A stretch of 64,000 nucleotides of DNA from Polycladomyces abyssicola. GTDB lineage: Bacteria; Bacillota; Bacilli; Thermoactinomycetales; JIR-001. Of this stretch, positions 51,846 through 60,692 are shown piece after piece (the first letter of the stretch is position 1; the number at the start of each line of letters is the position of its first letter). Made by a program: the position numbers and the translations under genes. The stretch spans positions 1,538,001-1,602,000 of the forward strand of contig NZ_AP024601.1 in NCBI RefSeq assembly GCF_018326425.1, in the 5' to 3' direction. A model generated the notes under the pieces. The model saw only the letters and a list, made by a program, of their open reading frames with translations, made no database searches and was not told the origin of the DNA.

Positions 51846-53144
51846 ATGCGCAAGGCGTTCAGCATGTGGGATACGTTGATGGAATCGTTGCAATGGCTGG
51901 TATTTCTATTGGCCAATGCGTTGGCCCTACCGGTCATCATCGGTCAGATTTACCGCTTATCTCCGGTGGAGGTGGCCGATCTGATGCAGCGCACGTTGTT
52001 CGTGGTGGGTCTGACATCGTTCTTGCAAGGCCGGTGGGGTCATCGTCTGCCTGTGGCGGATGGACCGGCAGGGCTGTGGTTGGGAATCTTCGTCATCCTC
52101 GGTCTCTCTTCTGTTCAGGCCGGTGCATCGGCCTCCACGACGTTGCAAGCGTTGGAGGGAGCCATGTTGGTGACGGGAGCGGCCCTGTTTTGGCTGGGGA
52201 TATCGGGATGGACGGGCCGGATCTTGTCCCTGTTTTCTCCCTTGGTGATCGGTACGAATTTGTTGTTGCTGGCCATCCAATTGAGCGGGACGTTTTTAAA
52301 AGGGATGCTGGGCATTGGTGACCGGGTACACCCTATGTCTGTCGGAATGGCGTTAACGGCTTTTGGCGTGTTCCTTTCAGTGCTCGGATTGTCAATCTGG
52401 GGAAAGGGATTTGTTAAAAGTTACGCAGTATTGATCGGGATTGCTGCGGGTTGGCTGGTATTCGTCCTGCTTGGGTGGCATGAACGAACGAATGTGACAG
52501 CTCCGTTCCGGCTCCCTACACTTTTTGCATGGGGCTTGCCACGGTGGGATTTCGGATTGATAGTGACGGGAGTGATGATGGCACTGGTGTTGCTGTCCAA
52601 TGTGGTGGCCAGTGTGTCCGCTGTCCGACAAGTAGTGGGATTCAAGGGTGAAGAAATCCAAACGTTTAATCGCAGCAGTTGGGTCGGCGGTCTGTCCAAT
52701 GCGGTGTCCGCATTGTTTTCCACTGTCGGTATGGTCCCATTGTCCATATCCGCCGGTTTTATTCAGATGACGGGCCAGAAACGGCTCTTGCCGTTCATGA
52801 TGGCTTGCGCCTCTTTGGTGATCGTTTCGTTTTTCCCCATCCTGACATCGTTTCTTGCGATGTTGCCGGGGCCAGTGGCGTATGCAGCGATGCTGGCCTC
52901 GTTCACCCAAATGGTCGGCATCGGTCTGCGCGCCTTGTGGAGTCGGGAACCGGACCAGAGACGGTTGACGATCATCGGTGTCTCCATTTCGTTGGGTACA
53001 GGTGTCATGTTTCTGCCCCCCGAAGTATTTGTGCACATGCCGTCAGTTCTCCAAAATGTAACGGGCAACGGTTTGATGGTGGGAACGCTGATCGCACTCA
53101 TTCTGGAGCAGGTGTGGCGGGAACGTCCGGAAAATGCGCAGTGA
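51846..53144 (+). CDS. NCS2 family uracil/xanthine permease-like protein
   Basis: 432 residues, about 12-14 membrane segments, of the uracil/xanthine branch of NCS2. VLLANALALPVIIGQIYRLSP is split across the first helix region, and a LPVADGPAGLWLGIF and GGLSNAVSALFSTVGMVPLS segment match the substrate-binding loops. The substrate cannot be told. ATG 51846 has GAGTGAGGCG upstream; the frame is open from GTG 51798, which lies within the promoter. Confidence 0.8.
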   Translation: MRKAFSMWDTLMESLQWLVFLLANALALPVIIGQIYRLSPVEVADLMQRTLFVVGLTSFLQGRWGHRLPVADGPAGLWLGIFVILGLSSVQAGASASTTLQALEGAMLVTGAALFWLGISGWTGRILSLFSPLVIGTNLLLLAIQLSGTFLKGMLGIGDRVHPMSVGMALTAFGVFLSVLGLSIWGKGFVKSYAVLIGIAAGWLVFVLLGWHERTNVTAPFRLPTLFAWGLPRWDFGLIVTGVMMALVLLSNVVASVSAVRQVVGFKGEEIQTFNRSSWVGGLSNAVSALFSTVGMVPLSISAGFIQMTGQKRLLPFMMACASLVIVSFFPILTSFLAMLPGPVAYAAMLASFTQMVGIGLRALWSREPDQRRLTIIGVSISLGTGVMFLPPEVFVHMPSVLQNVTGNGLMVGTLIALILEQVWRERPENAQ

Positions 53145-53187
53145 AATGCCCAAATGTCAGATGTCTCTCAATTGAAAAACAAAAACT

Positions 53188-53204
53188 AGTTTGTATCACA
53201 GACT
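53188..53204. repeat. Palindromic motif, variant copy
   Basis: AGTTTG-TATCA-CAGACT: same layout as the copies at 41790 and 55782, with a different loop and one wobble in the stem. Confidence 0.4.
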
Positions 53205-53242
53205 TAATGTATCCTTATTTTCATCCCACAAGTGGAACGAAA

Positions 53243-53271
53243 CCCGGCGGCAATCCCGTTTGTCCGCCGGG
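53243..53271. terminator. Terminator between the NCS2 permease and azlD
   Basis: CCCGGCGG (53243-53250) pairs with CCGCCGGG (53264-53271), 13-base loop. On the minus strand it is followed by GTTTCGTTCC; it sits between convergent genes. Confidence 0.65.
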
Positions 53272-53276
53272 TGATC

Positions 53277-53582
53277 TTAGATCGCTTTCGCCACCATCAC
53301 GGCCAATATCGACCCCAAAACGACATACATAATATGCAGTCGCCAATACGCCAGGATTGCGGCAACGATCCCCCCAGTCAGACCGATCCACGGTTCTCCT
53401 TCGGCGACGGACATAATTCCGGGAAAGATCAATGCTCCCAAGGCCGCATACGGGATACTGTCGAGCCATTCCCGTGCCCATTCAGGCCATGTGATACGAT
53501 CCATGATCCATACGGGAAGCCATCGGGGGATCAGTGTCACCACCGACATGCCCAAAATGATGAGCAGTAGATGGTCTGTCAT
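53277..53582 (-). CDS. azlD: AzlD family branched-chain amino acid export subunit
   Basis: 101-residue membrane protein, the small partner of AzlC, with three to four helices; LLLIILGMSVVTLIPRWLPVWI and IPYAALGALIFPGIM are typical. GAGGAGG precedes ATG 53582, which overlaps the azlC stop (ATGA). Together they export branched-chain amino acids or analogues. Confidence 0.88.
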   Translation of the reverse strand: MTDHLLLIILGMSVVTLIPRWLPVWIMDRITWPEWAREWLDSIPYAALGALIFPGIMSVAEGEPWIGLTGGIVAAILAYWRLHIMYVVLGSILAVMVAKAI

Positions 53583-54298
53583 CCCTTTTTCCTCCTCATC
53601 AACCAAACTCCGGCCAATCCTCCCAGTACGGTGGACAACACGATCGACCAACCGCTGCTGAGAAACAAGCCCAACACCGTATTGAGCCCCATGCTGACCA
53701 AGGCGATCAACCCCCATTTTCCGTTGTCCCTGACCGCCGGGATCAGCAATCCGATAAACATGGCGTACAGCGCTATAGACATGCTTTCACTGATACTCGG
53801 GGGAATGACCTGAGATAACAATCCACCGATCAGGGTACCGATCACCCAAGTGGTATAGGAAGTGAGGATCAGTCCCGCGAGAAACCACTTGCCGATCGTT
53901 TCTTTTTGCAAGGAAGCGACAGCGAAGGTTTCGTCCGTGATACCGCTGGAGACGGCCATTTTCCATGCAGCGGGCATCTTTTTCAGCTTGTTCATCAGGG
54001 ATAATCCCATCACAAAATGGCGGAAATTCAATACGAACGTCGCCAGCACGATTTCCAACGATCCAGCTCCCGTCGATAGCATATTGACGGCCATAAACTG
54101 GCTGGCGCCGGCATAAACCAAGCCCGACATACAGACGGACAAAAGGGGCGGGATTCCGGCCTGCTGGGCGATCATGCCAAACGCAACAGCGATGGGAAGG
54201 TATCCCACCACGATGGGAATGGCCGACAATACCCCTGCGGTAAATTCCGATCTCGCCGAGATTGATTGGGTGTGTGTTTTTTCTGCTATGGGTATCAC
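53579..54298 (-). CDS. azlC: AzlC family branched-chain amino acid exporter
   Basis: About 239 residues with seven to eight helices. AGVLSAIPIVVGYLPIAVAFG, GLVYAGASQFMAVNML and NFRHFVMGLSL are family signatures. Start is uncertain: GTG 54298 gives the usual N-terminus but overlaps its own AAAAAGGG ribosome site and a GGGT-GAT-ACCC hairpin; the frame is open to TTG 54355, which lies within the likely promoter (TATAAT on both strands near 54344). Divergent from the XRE-cupin regulator. Confidence 0.82.
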   Translation of the reverse strand: MIPIAEKTHTQSISARSEFTAGVLSAIPIVVGYLPIAVAFGMIAQQAGIPPLLSVCMSGLVYAGASQFMAVNMLSTGAGSLEIVLATFVLNFRHFVMGLSLMNKLKKMPAAWKMAVSSGITDETFAVASLQKETIGKWFLAGLILTSYTTWVIGTLIGGLLSQVIPPSISESMSIALYAMFIGLLIPAVRDNGKWGLIALVSMGLNTVLGLFLSSGWSIVLSTVLGGLAGVWLMRRKKG

Positions 54299-54408
54299 CC
54301 CTTTTTGATCGTGTCGGTATACTTTATTTATCTTTTGGATCATTATAATATACAAACTGATCGAAAGAAAACGTCATTTTGCTGTGTACTTGGAGGGAAT
54401 ACAACAAG

Positions 54409-55017
54409 ATGGAAAATCCATGGGAAGAGAAGCATATCGGAAAACGGGTGGGAGCCAATCTCCGCAAAATCCGTGTTCATCGTGGTTTGAGTATGGAAGC
54501 GTTAGCCAGGCAAATCGGGATCAGTAAAGTGACGCTACTCAAAATTGAAAACGGTGAAGCCAATCCGACTCTCTCGGTGATTTGGAAAATCGCCAATGGT
54601 TTATCCGTTCCCGTAACTGCCTTGTTATCGGTGGAGACGGATGTGGCCGTCTCCAGAAAGAGAGAGGGGATTGTCTTGTCGGATCCCGATGAAATGTTTG
54701 TCGTTGAGCCTGTTTTCCGTTCGCATCAACCGCATGTGTTTGAGTTGTACCGGGGATACTTGCAGCCACACGGCACCTACCGATCGGAGGCACATCCGCA
54801 TGGTGTGGTGGAATTTGTCACGGTGATGTCTGGCCGGCTGGACGTGGAAATCGACGGTGAGCGGTATCAACTTTACGAACATGATGTCATCCGCTTCAAT
54901 GGTGACATACCCCACCAATACATCAATCCGTCATCGTCTCCGACAGTTTTGCATTTCGTCATCACCTATGATCAACCTGTTACCGGAAAATCCGTATGGT
55001 TTGAAGGTTCGGTCTGA
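54409..55017 (+). CDS. XRE-family regulator with cupin sensor domain
   Basis: 202 residues. N-terminal helix-turn-helix (about 15-65, with LARQIGISKVTLLKIENGEANP), C-terminal cupin (about 120-195, HPHGVVEFVTVMSGRLDVEIDG). Such proteins often control a divergent amino-acid exporter, so azlCD is the likely target. GGAGGG lies about 11 bases before ATG 54409. The cupin ligand is unknown. Confidence 0.85.
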   Translation: MENPWEEKHIGKRVGANLRKIRVHRGLSMEALARQIGISKVTLLKIENGEANPTLSVIWKIANGLSVPVTALLSVETDVAVSRKREGIVLSDPDEMFVVEPVFRSHQPHVFELYRGYLQPHGTYRSEAHPHGVVEFVTVMSGRLDVEIDGERYQLYEHDVIRFNGDIPHQYINPSSSPTVLHFVITYDQPVTGKSVWFEGSV

Positions 55018-55078
55018 TTGAAATCTCATCAGTATGATATATTGAATAAAAATTCTCGTTCAGATAAGGGGGATCGGT

Positions 55079-55645
55079 ATGGGAATGCTTTTTTCGGCTT
55101 TACTTCCGGAGCATGAAGCGTTCATTAAGAAACAGCGCATATTTTTTGTGGGTTCCGCTCCTTTAAGTGAAGAGGGACACATCAATATCTCTCCGAAAGG
55201 ATATGATGTGCTGCGCATATTTTCGCCAACAGAAGTGGGTTATCTGGACCTGACAGGTAGTGGAAACGAAACAAGTGCCCACCTGAAGGAGAATGGAAGG
55301 ATCACGTTGATGTTTGTTTCGTTTGAAGGTCCTCCCATGATTCTGCGCTTGTATGGAAGGGGGCGTGTGATATTACCTGATTCATCTGAATGGAATCAAT
55401 TGATTCATCACTTTGATCTCCTTCCGGGAGCACGCCAAATCATGTATGTAAACGTACAGGAAGTGAAAACGTCATGCGGCTATAGCGTTCCTGTCTTCTC
55501 CTATTCAGGTGAACGTGAGACTCTCCGACGGTGGGCCAGTCAAAAGGGGGAGAAAGGTCTTCAAAGTTACCATCAAGAAAAAAATTCGATGAGCATGGAT
55601 GGGATCGTCACCCCGTTGGGTCTTTCAAAGAGTGAGATTAGCTAA
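55079..55645 (+). CDS. Pyridoxamine 5'-phosphate oxidase-like flavin-binding protein
   Basis: 188 residues with a split-barrel PNPOx-like fold. QRIFFVGSAPLSEEGHINISPKG is the start of the barrel, and GRITLMFVSFEGPPMILRLYG the central strands. Probably FMN- or F420-type redox or general-stress protein; substrate unknown. GGGGGA precedes ATG 55079. The gene and its flanks look more AT-rich than the neighbourhood, which may mean later acquisition. Confidence 0.8.
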   Translation: MGMLFSALLPEHEAFIKKQRIFFVGSAPLSEEGHINISPKGYDVLRIFSPTEVGYLDLTGSGNETSAHLKENGRITLMFVSFEGPPMILRLYGRGRVILPDSSEWNQLIHHFDLLPGARQIMYVNVQEVKTSCGYSVPVFSYSGERETLRRWASQKGEKGLQSYHQEKNSMSMDGIVTPLGLSKSEIS

Positions 55646-55932
55646 TCCAGCATGCCTGACCGGCGGAACACAAATATTGAAACAACACACTCAAATTCTC
55701 CTCACTCTTAAAAAGCATGGAAGCCGATTCCGATGGATTTTGCGGGAAACGGCTTATTTATTTGGGTACATAATTAAAACCAGTTTGCTTCACAAACTAC
55801 ATTCGTTTCTTTTTCAATTCCCCCAAAGGAAATGAAACCGACCCTGTTCCGAAAAAATACATACATATCTCGTCCATTTCTCCGAATAGACTGTATGGAC
55901 AAGGAATTTTCCTTAAATCGGGAGAGGTTCAC
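55646..55932. other. AT-rich intergenic region before ypjB
   Basis: No gene is supported. It contains the palindrome copy at 55782-55797 and a weak sigma-E-like element (ACATATC at 55863, AATAGACT at 55885) that would suit ypjB. Confidence 0.45.
55782..55798. repeat. Palindromic motif, copy 2
   Basis: AGTTTGCTTCACAAACT; its first 16 bases are identical to 41790-41805. Confidence 0.5.
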
Positions 55933-56736
55933 ATGTGGAAGAGATGGATCGGCTTGTTGGTCATATTGTGGAGCAGTTTCTTCATATTGCACAGCTATGG
56001 ATCAGAATCAGCATTCGCCATGGAGCAAACGCAACCGATGCAGTGGGCACGTCAGGCAGAGCGAGTGTATCAGTTGGTGCAGCGGGGGGATTTATTGGCC
56101 GCACGCGATGCGTTGACAGTGCTTTCGCGCAGTTTCTCCCGTGCAAATCTGTCTCCCCTCGGATTGTCGGTGGAGCAGATTCGCACGTTGTCGCAAACGT
56201 TGGTGGAAATGGAACAGGAGTTGAACCGAGTACGCCCCAACCCGACCACATTGATGGCGGCGGCGCTTCGTATGCGAATGGCATTTGATGCGTTGACGCA
56301 TCCCAATCAGCCACTGTGGAGACAGTATTACTCGGTTTTGCAACGGGATTTGACCGCTATCGACCGGGCGATCAACACAGGGAATCAAGTGCGTGCGCGC
56401 ATGGCGGTTGATGCCCTGCTCAATCATTATCGTCTGATACGCCCCGCCATCGTGATCTCACGTACCCCGACGACAGTGACCAAGGTGGATTCGGTTTTGG
56501 CCTTTCTGCGCAATCAATCGCGGCCGACGTGGAACCCCGCGTTGCTGCGCGATGGAGTGAGTCGTTTGCGCGAGATGCTGAATCCGCTGTTTTACGGACC
56601 GGAGGAACAGGTAACAGCTGTCTACGGTGAATGGGACATGCCGATCGTCTCGTTCATGTTGATGGTAGGCGGGGTGATCGTGTCCGTGCTGACTTATGTC
56701 GGTTGGAAGAAGTATCGGGCGGTGCATCTACCGTAA
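55933..56736 (+). CDS. ypjB: Sporulation protein YpjB
   Basis: 267 residues: an N-terminal signal/anchor (about 5-22, GLLVILWSSFFILHS), a helical extracytoplasmic domain rich in Arg/Gln, and a C-terminal membrane helix (about 238-256) with a short basic tail. YpjB is a mother-cell-expressed membrane protein needed for efficient sporulation in B. subtilis. GGGAGAGG precedes ATG 55933. It has the usual place next to ypjC-ypjD-dapB, though ypjC is on the opposite strand here, as is common. Confidence 0.82.
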   Translation: MWKRWIGLLVILWSSFFILHSYGSESAFAMEQTQPMQWARQAERVYQLVQRGDLLAARDALTVLSRSFSRANLSPLGLSVEQIRTLSQTLVEMEQELNRVRPNPTTLMAAALRMRMAFDALTHPNQPLWRQYYSVLQRDLTAIDRAINTGNQVRARMAVDALLNHYRLIRPAIVISRTPTTVTKVDSVLAFLRNQSRPTWNPALLRDGVSRLREMLNPLFYGPEEQVTAVYGEWDMPIVSFMLMVGGVIVSVLTYVGWKKYRAVHLP

Positions 56737-56825
56737 CGTAATACTATTGTGCTTCATTTTTCTTTTTTCGTTCCCAAAGAATCTCAATCCCAACAACCAT
56801 AACCGAAACCGGAATTGGGAACAAT

Positions 56826-56960
56826 CTATTTACCCAGTGGATCCAAACAAAGGGGCTCAAACGGAAAGTCCCATTTTACTAGGTAACACTTTAGATACTC
56901 AAAAATGACTGTCATGCTATAGACAAAAAGAAACATAAAAAGAAAGTGAATCTTATTCAT
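56826..56960 (-). CDS. Possible 44-residue membrane peptide
   Basis: Short frame on the minus strand with an excellent ribosome site, GGAGGAGG four bases before ATG 56960. The product begins NKIHFLFMFLFVYSMTVIF, a hydrophobic helix, then a charged tail ending FEPLCLDPLGK. No family is recognised. The good ribosome site and helix argue for coding; the short length and low-complexity AT-rich context argue for caution. Confidence 0.4.
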   Translation of the reverse strand: MNKIHFLFMFLFVYSMTVIFEYLKCYLVKWDFPFEPLCLDPLGK

Positions 56961-57034
56961 TTTTCCTCCTCCAAACAATCATGTCAGATGCACCTATCTA
57001 GAAATTCGTAAAACAGGCTGGATTTTGTGCTTCA

Positions 57035-57061
57035 ACAAAAAACCCCCGCTTTGGACGGGGG
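57035..57061 (-). terminator. Intrinsic terminator after ypjC
   Basis: On the minus strand CCCCCG (57061-57056) pairs with CGGGGG (57048-57043), followed by a run of T (57042-57037). Confidence 0.85.
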
Positions 57062-57916
57062 TCATTGCGTTTTGGCTTCCTCGGGGCTGTCGTAAGTAAA
57101 CCCTTCTCCCAAAACGTCCCGTACATCGTGGACGACCACGAACGCATACGGATCAACGGAGTGGACGATTTGTTTGAGCCGAGGCAGTTCGTTCCGGTTG
57201 ACGACCACGTAAAGGACTTCCTTGTCCACACCGGTATATCCGCCTCTCCCTTTTAACAAAGTGGCACCTCTGTCCATTTCTTTGGTGATCTTGTTGGAAA
57301 TAGCGACGGCGGAGTTGGAGATGATGGTCGCCGCTTTGGCAGCATTCAATCCTTCAACGACAAAGTCGACGACGCGTGCACCAACAAAGACGGCGACCAT
57401 GGTATACATCGCTTTTTCCCGGCCGATATACACATAGGACAGCGTCAATACGCCTAGGTCGAACAGAAAAAACGTGCGTCCGATGCTCCAGTCGAGATAC
57501 TTGTTCAACAGACGGGCGATGATATCGACACCACCGGTAGTCCCTCCAACCCGAAAGATCAGCCCCAATCCGACGCCCACCAGTACACCTGTATACAGGG
57601 CGGCCAACAGCAGGTCATCGAGCGGACTGCCCCATCCTTTGGTCAGTTCCAAAAACAAAGACGAGGCGTTGGTGCCGATCAGGGTGTAGATGAGCGTCTG
57701 TTTCCCGAACACTTTGTACCCGATGAAATAAAGCGGGATATTGAGGAGGAAAATAAAGAGCGCCGGTGAGATACCCAATTGATAGTGCGCCAACAGTGCC
57801 AAACCGGTGAAACCACCTTCGGCTAGTCGATTATTGACGGCAAAGTAATTGACGCCGACAGAATAGATAAAAGCACCCAACAAGATAAGTGCAATGTTTT
57901 TGACGTGTTTTTTCAT
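57062..57916 (-). CDS. ypjC: YitT family membrane protein YpjC
   Basis: 284 residues: five to six membrane helices (from about 7, with IALILLGAFIYSVGVNYF) and a C-terminal cytoplasmic DUF2179 domain (about 205-284, VDKEVLYVVVNRNELPRL). GGTTGGVDIIARLLNKY is a family signature. Function unknown. ATG 57916 has AAAGG nine bases upstream; the frame is open to 57982. Same neighbours as B. subtilis ypjC. Confidence 0.86.
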   Translation of the reverse strand: MKKHVKNIALILLGAFIYSVGVNYFAVNNRLAEGGFTGLALLAHYQLGISPALFIFLLNIPLYFIGYKVFGKQTLIYTLIGTNASSLFLELTKGWGSPLDDLLLAALYTGVLVGVGLGLIFRVGGTTGGVDIIARLLNKYLDWSIGRTFFLFDLGVLTLSYVYIGREKAMYTMVAVFVGARVVDFVVEGLNAAKAATIISNSAVAISNKITKEMDRGATLLKGRGGYTGVDKEVLYVVVNRNELPRLKQIVHSVDPYAFVVVHDVRDVLGEGFTYDSPEEAKTQ

Positions 57917-58088
57917 ACGATCCCGCCTTTGCTTTGTTTCCATATTTAAAATGCCCAGTTTCTCACCTGCTATATTATACAAGGGGGTTTATTGCGGCAT
58001 CAATGAGGATCTGTAAAGGGTGGATGAGGGATTTGTCTTCCCGTCTCAAAATGAGGTAACATGTAGGAGATTGAGGAGGGTTCTCAGA

Positions 58089-58430
58089 ATGGAACGTAAA
58101 ACAATGTACGATATGCAGCAAGAAGTGGACCGATATATTCGTCAGTTCAAGGAAGGGTATTTTCAACCGTTGTCCATGTTGGCCCGCATGACGGAGGAAG
58201 TGGGCGAGCTGGCGCGGGAAGTGAATCACCGCTACGGAGAAAAGCCGAAAAAAGAGGGTGAAGCAGAGAACAGCATCGATATGGAATTAGGTGATCTCCT
58301 GTTTATTATCATCTGTTTCGCCAATTCACTCGGAATTGATTTGGAAGAGGCGTTTGACCGCGTCATGCACAAATACAACACGCGAGACGCCAATCGCTGG
58401 ACCCGCATCGAATCGAAAAACGAAGCATGA
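58089..58430 (+). CDS. ypjD: MazG-like nucleotide pyrophosphohydrolase YpjD
   Basis: 113-residue MazG-type enzyme, hydrolysing non-canonical or excess nucleoside triphosphates. MTEEVGELAREV (about 34-45) and MELGDLLFIIICFAN (about 65-79) hold the E-x-x-E and E-x-x-D metal ligands. GAGGAGGG precedes ATG 58089 by about eight bases. dapB follows 25 bases later, as in B. subtilis. Confidence 0.9.
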   Translation: MERKTMYDMQQEVDRYIRQFKEGYFQPLSMLARMTEEVGELAREVNHRYGEKPKKEGEAENSIDMELGDLLFIIICFANSLGIDLEEAFDRVMHKYNTRDANRWTRIESKNEA

Positions 58431-58455
58431 GCGCATACATGGGAGGGAGCAATCG

Positions 58456-59259
58456 ATGAGCGAGATTCGTGTAGCGGTGGCCGGAGCGAGCGGCCGCATG
58501 GGACAAGAAGTGGTAAAGTTGTTGTATCGGGAAGAGGGAATGACGCTGGTCAGCGGCATTGCCCGTTCCGCAGTGGGACAAGATGTGGGAGAAGTGGCGG
58601 GCATCGGCAAATTGGGCGTGACATTTACCGGATCGGTGGAAGAAGCGATAGCCAAAGACCGTCCCGACGTGCTGGTGGATTTCACCACACCGGATGCGGT
58701 GCGGCGTCATGCGGAAATCGCGTTGGAAGCGGGAGTTCGCCCCGTGATCGGCACCAGCGGCCTGTCGCGGGAGGATTTGCGCGAATTGGATGCACGTTGT
58801 CGCGAAAAGGGCATCGGGGCGATCGTGGCGCCCAACTTCGCCATCGGCGCTGTGCTGATGATGGTGTTTGCGGCTAAGGCGAGCAAGTATCTGCCACATG
58901 TGGAGATCATCGAATTGCATCATGACAAAAAGCTGGACGCACCATCGGGTACAGCCGTCAAAACAGCGGAGTTGATCGCGGATGTCCGTGATGAGTTTCG
59001 CCAAGGACATCCTGAGGAAAAAGAGACGTTGGAAGGAGCGCGCGGCGCTTACTACGACGGCTTCCGCATACACAGTGTACGTCTTCCCGGCATCGTGGCA
59101 CATCAAGAGGTTCTATTCGGCGGGCCGGGACAGTTGTTGACGATCCGTCACGATTCGCTGAACCGGGAGTCGTTTATGCCGGGTGTAAAGCTGGCCATTG
59201 AGAAAGTGATGGAATTGGATCATCTGGTATACGGGCTGGAAAACATCTTGGATTTATAA
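58456..59259 (+). CDS. dapB: 4-hydroxy-tetrahydrodipicolinate reductase
   Basis: 267-residue NAD(P)H enzyme in the lysine/diaminopimelate path, which also supplies spore dipicolinate precursors. GASGRMG (10-16) binds NAD(P)H; ELHHDKKLDAPSGTA (about 154-168) has the catalytic His and Lys. GGGAGGGAG precedes ATG 58456. In B. subtilis mgsA follows directly; here another gene lies between. Confidence 0.96.
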   Translation: MSEIRVAVAGASGRMGQEVVKLLYREEGMTLVSGIARSAVGQDVGEVAGIGKLGVTFTGSVEEAIAKDRPDVLVDFTTPDAVRRHAEIALEAGVRPVIGTSGLSREDLRELDARCREKGIGAIVAPNFAIGAVLMMVFAAKASKYLPHVEIIELHHDKKLDAPSGTAVKTAELIADVRDEFRQGHPEEKETLEGARGAYYDGFRIHSVRLPGIVAHQEVLFGGPGQLLTIRHDSLNRESFMPGVKLAIEKVMELDHLVYGLENILDL

Positions 59260-59272
59260 AGGAAGTGACAAG

Positions 59273-60259
59273 GTGACTACACACTTGTCCCGCTATCCGC
59301 TGATGTGGGGAGAAACACCGCTGCACCGTTTGCACGGGTTGGAGCGGATGACCGGGCTGGAGGAATGCTGGGTCAAACGGGATGATCTGACCGGGATTGC
59401 GTTTGGCGGAAACAAGGTGCGCAAACTGGAGTATCTGCTTGGCGATGCATTGGCGAAGGGGTGCGACACGGTCATCACCGGTGGCAGCCCGCAGTCCAAC
59501 CACGCCCGGCTGACGGCGGCGTGTGCGCGACGTGCCGGACTGGAAGCATGGCTCTGTTTTGCCGGGAAGCACATGGGCATTCAGCAGGGGAACCTGTTGT
59601 TGGACCACATTTTGGGTGCGGAGATGAAGACGACCGGTGTGTACGGTTCTGAACCACTGCTCGAAGAAATGGAAAAATGGGCCGAAGAAGCACGGCAAAA
59701 AGGGAAAAAGCCGTATGTGATTCCGGTAGGTGGTTCCACGCCCATCGGGGATTACGGTTACAAGCGGGCGTGGGATGTTTTGCTGGATCAGCTGTCAGAA
59801 GTGGGAGCCCATCCGGAGTCGATCGTACTTGCTGTCGGCAGTGGCGGTACGTTGGCCGGTCTGTTGGCGGGGAAGGCGCTTCGCCCCGCCCCCATCAAGC
59901 TGATCGGGATCAGCGTATGGCTGAAGGCGGATGAGCTGACACGTGTGGTTGTGCGCATGGCGAACGATCTTCTGGCGTTTCTCGGCTCCGATCGACGTCT
60001 TTCGGCTGCGGAAGTGCATGTGGAAGACGCCTACATAGGGAAAAAATACGGGGTTCCATCGGATGCGGGTAATGAAGCGATCCGTCTTTTGGCCAGGTCG
60101 GAGGGGTTGTTCGCCGATCCCATCTATACCGGCAAGGCATTGGCAGGCCTGTTGGATCTGTTCCATCGCTGCAGAATCGGTTCCCGTGTCTTGTTTTGGC
60201 ACACCGGAGGAACACCGGCATTATTTACGCATGCCCATTCTTTTGCACGGGAGGGATGA
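59273..60259 (+). CDS. D-cysteine desulfhydrase / ACC deaminase family protein
   Basis: 328-residue fold-type II PLP enzyme. [12 protein letters not shown] carries the PLP lysine (K48), [14 protein letters not shown] and [14 protein letters not shown] bind the cofactor phosphate, and [10 protein letters not shown] is near the C-terminus. The family converts D-cysteine to pyruvate, H2S and ammonia or deaminates 1-aminocyclopropane-1-carboxylate; sequence alone does not separate the two with certainty, D-cysteine being likelier. GTG 59273 follows AAAGGAAG. It sits between dapB and mgsA, an addition to the usual order. Confidence 0.85.
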   Translation: MTTHLSRYPLMWGETPLHRLHGLERMTGLEECWVKRDDLTGIAFGGNKVRKLEYLLGDALAKGCDTVITGGSPQSNHARLTAACARRAGLEAWLCFAGKHMGIQQGNLLLDHILGAEMKTTGVYGSEPLLEEMEKWAEEARQKGKKPYVIPVGGSTPIGDYGYKRAWDVLLDQLSEVGAHPESIVLAVGSGGTLAGLLAGKALRPAPIKLIGISVWLKADELTRVVVRMANDLLAFLGSDRRLSAAEVHVEDAYIGKKYGVPSDAGNEAIRLLARSEGLFADPIYTGKALAGLLDLFHRCRIGSRVLFWHTGGTPALFTHAHSFAREG

Positions 60260-60263
60260 GCCG

Positions 60264-60692
60264 ATGCACATCGCATTGATCGCGCACGACCGAAAAAAAG
60301 AGCAAATGGTGAATTTTGCGATCGCCTATCGAGATATATTGAAGCAACATCATCTTTACGCAACAGGAACGACCGGTCAGAAGATCATGGAGGCGACGGG
60401 GCTCCAAGTCCACCGGTTTCAATCTGGACCGCTCGGTGGAGACCAACAAATCGGGGCATTGGTGGCGGAAAACAAATTGGACTGCATCATTTTTCTTCGC
60501 GATCCGCTGACGGCCCAGCCTCACGAGCCGGATATTTTGGCACTGCTCAGGTTGGCCGACGTGCACGGCATTCCCGTGGCCACCAACCTCGCGTCGGCGG
60601 AAGTGATGATCCGCTCGATCCAACAAGGGGATTTCGCTTGGCGGGAGATCGTGAATCAGGCCAACGCCAAAAAAGAGGAGGGGAATCAATGA
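60264..60692 (+). CDS. mgsA: Methylglyoxal synthase
   Basis: 142-residue enzyme turning dihydroxyacetone phosphate into methylglyoxal. [11 protein letters not shown] (about 32-41), [16 protein letters not shown] (about 54-69, phosphate loop) and [14 protein letters not shown] with the catalytic Asp are conserved. GGGAGGG precedes ATG 60264. bshB1 overlaps its stop (ATGA). Bacillithiol helps detoxify methylglyoxal, which may be why the two are linked. Confidence 0.95.
   Translation: MHIALIAHDRKKEQMVNFAIAYRDILKQHHLYATGTTGQKIMEATGLQVHRFQSGPLGGDQQIGALVAENKLDCIIFLRDPLTAQPHEPDILALLRLADVHGIPVATNLASAEVMIRSIQQGDFAWREIVNQANAKKEEGNQ

Larger units (their letters stand above)
56737..57061. other. AT-rich intergenic region with a possible small gene
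   Basis: The 325 bases between ypjB and ypjC hold an 8-bp inverted repeat (GTTCCCAA near 56770, TTGGGAAC near 56814), a possible 44-codon minus-strand gene (56826-56960) and the ypjC terminator (57035-57061). Confidence 0.55.
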
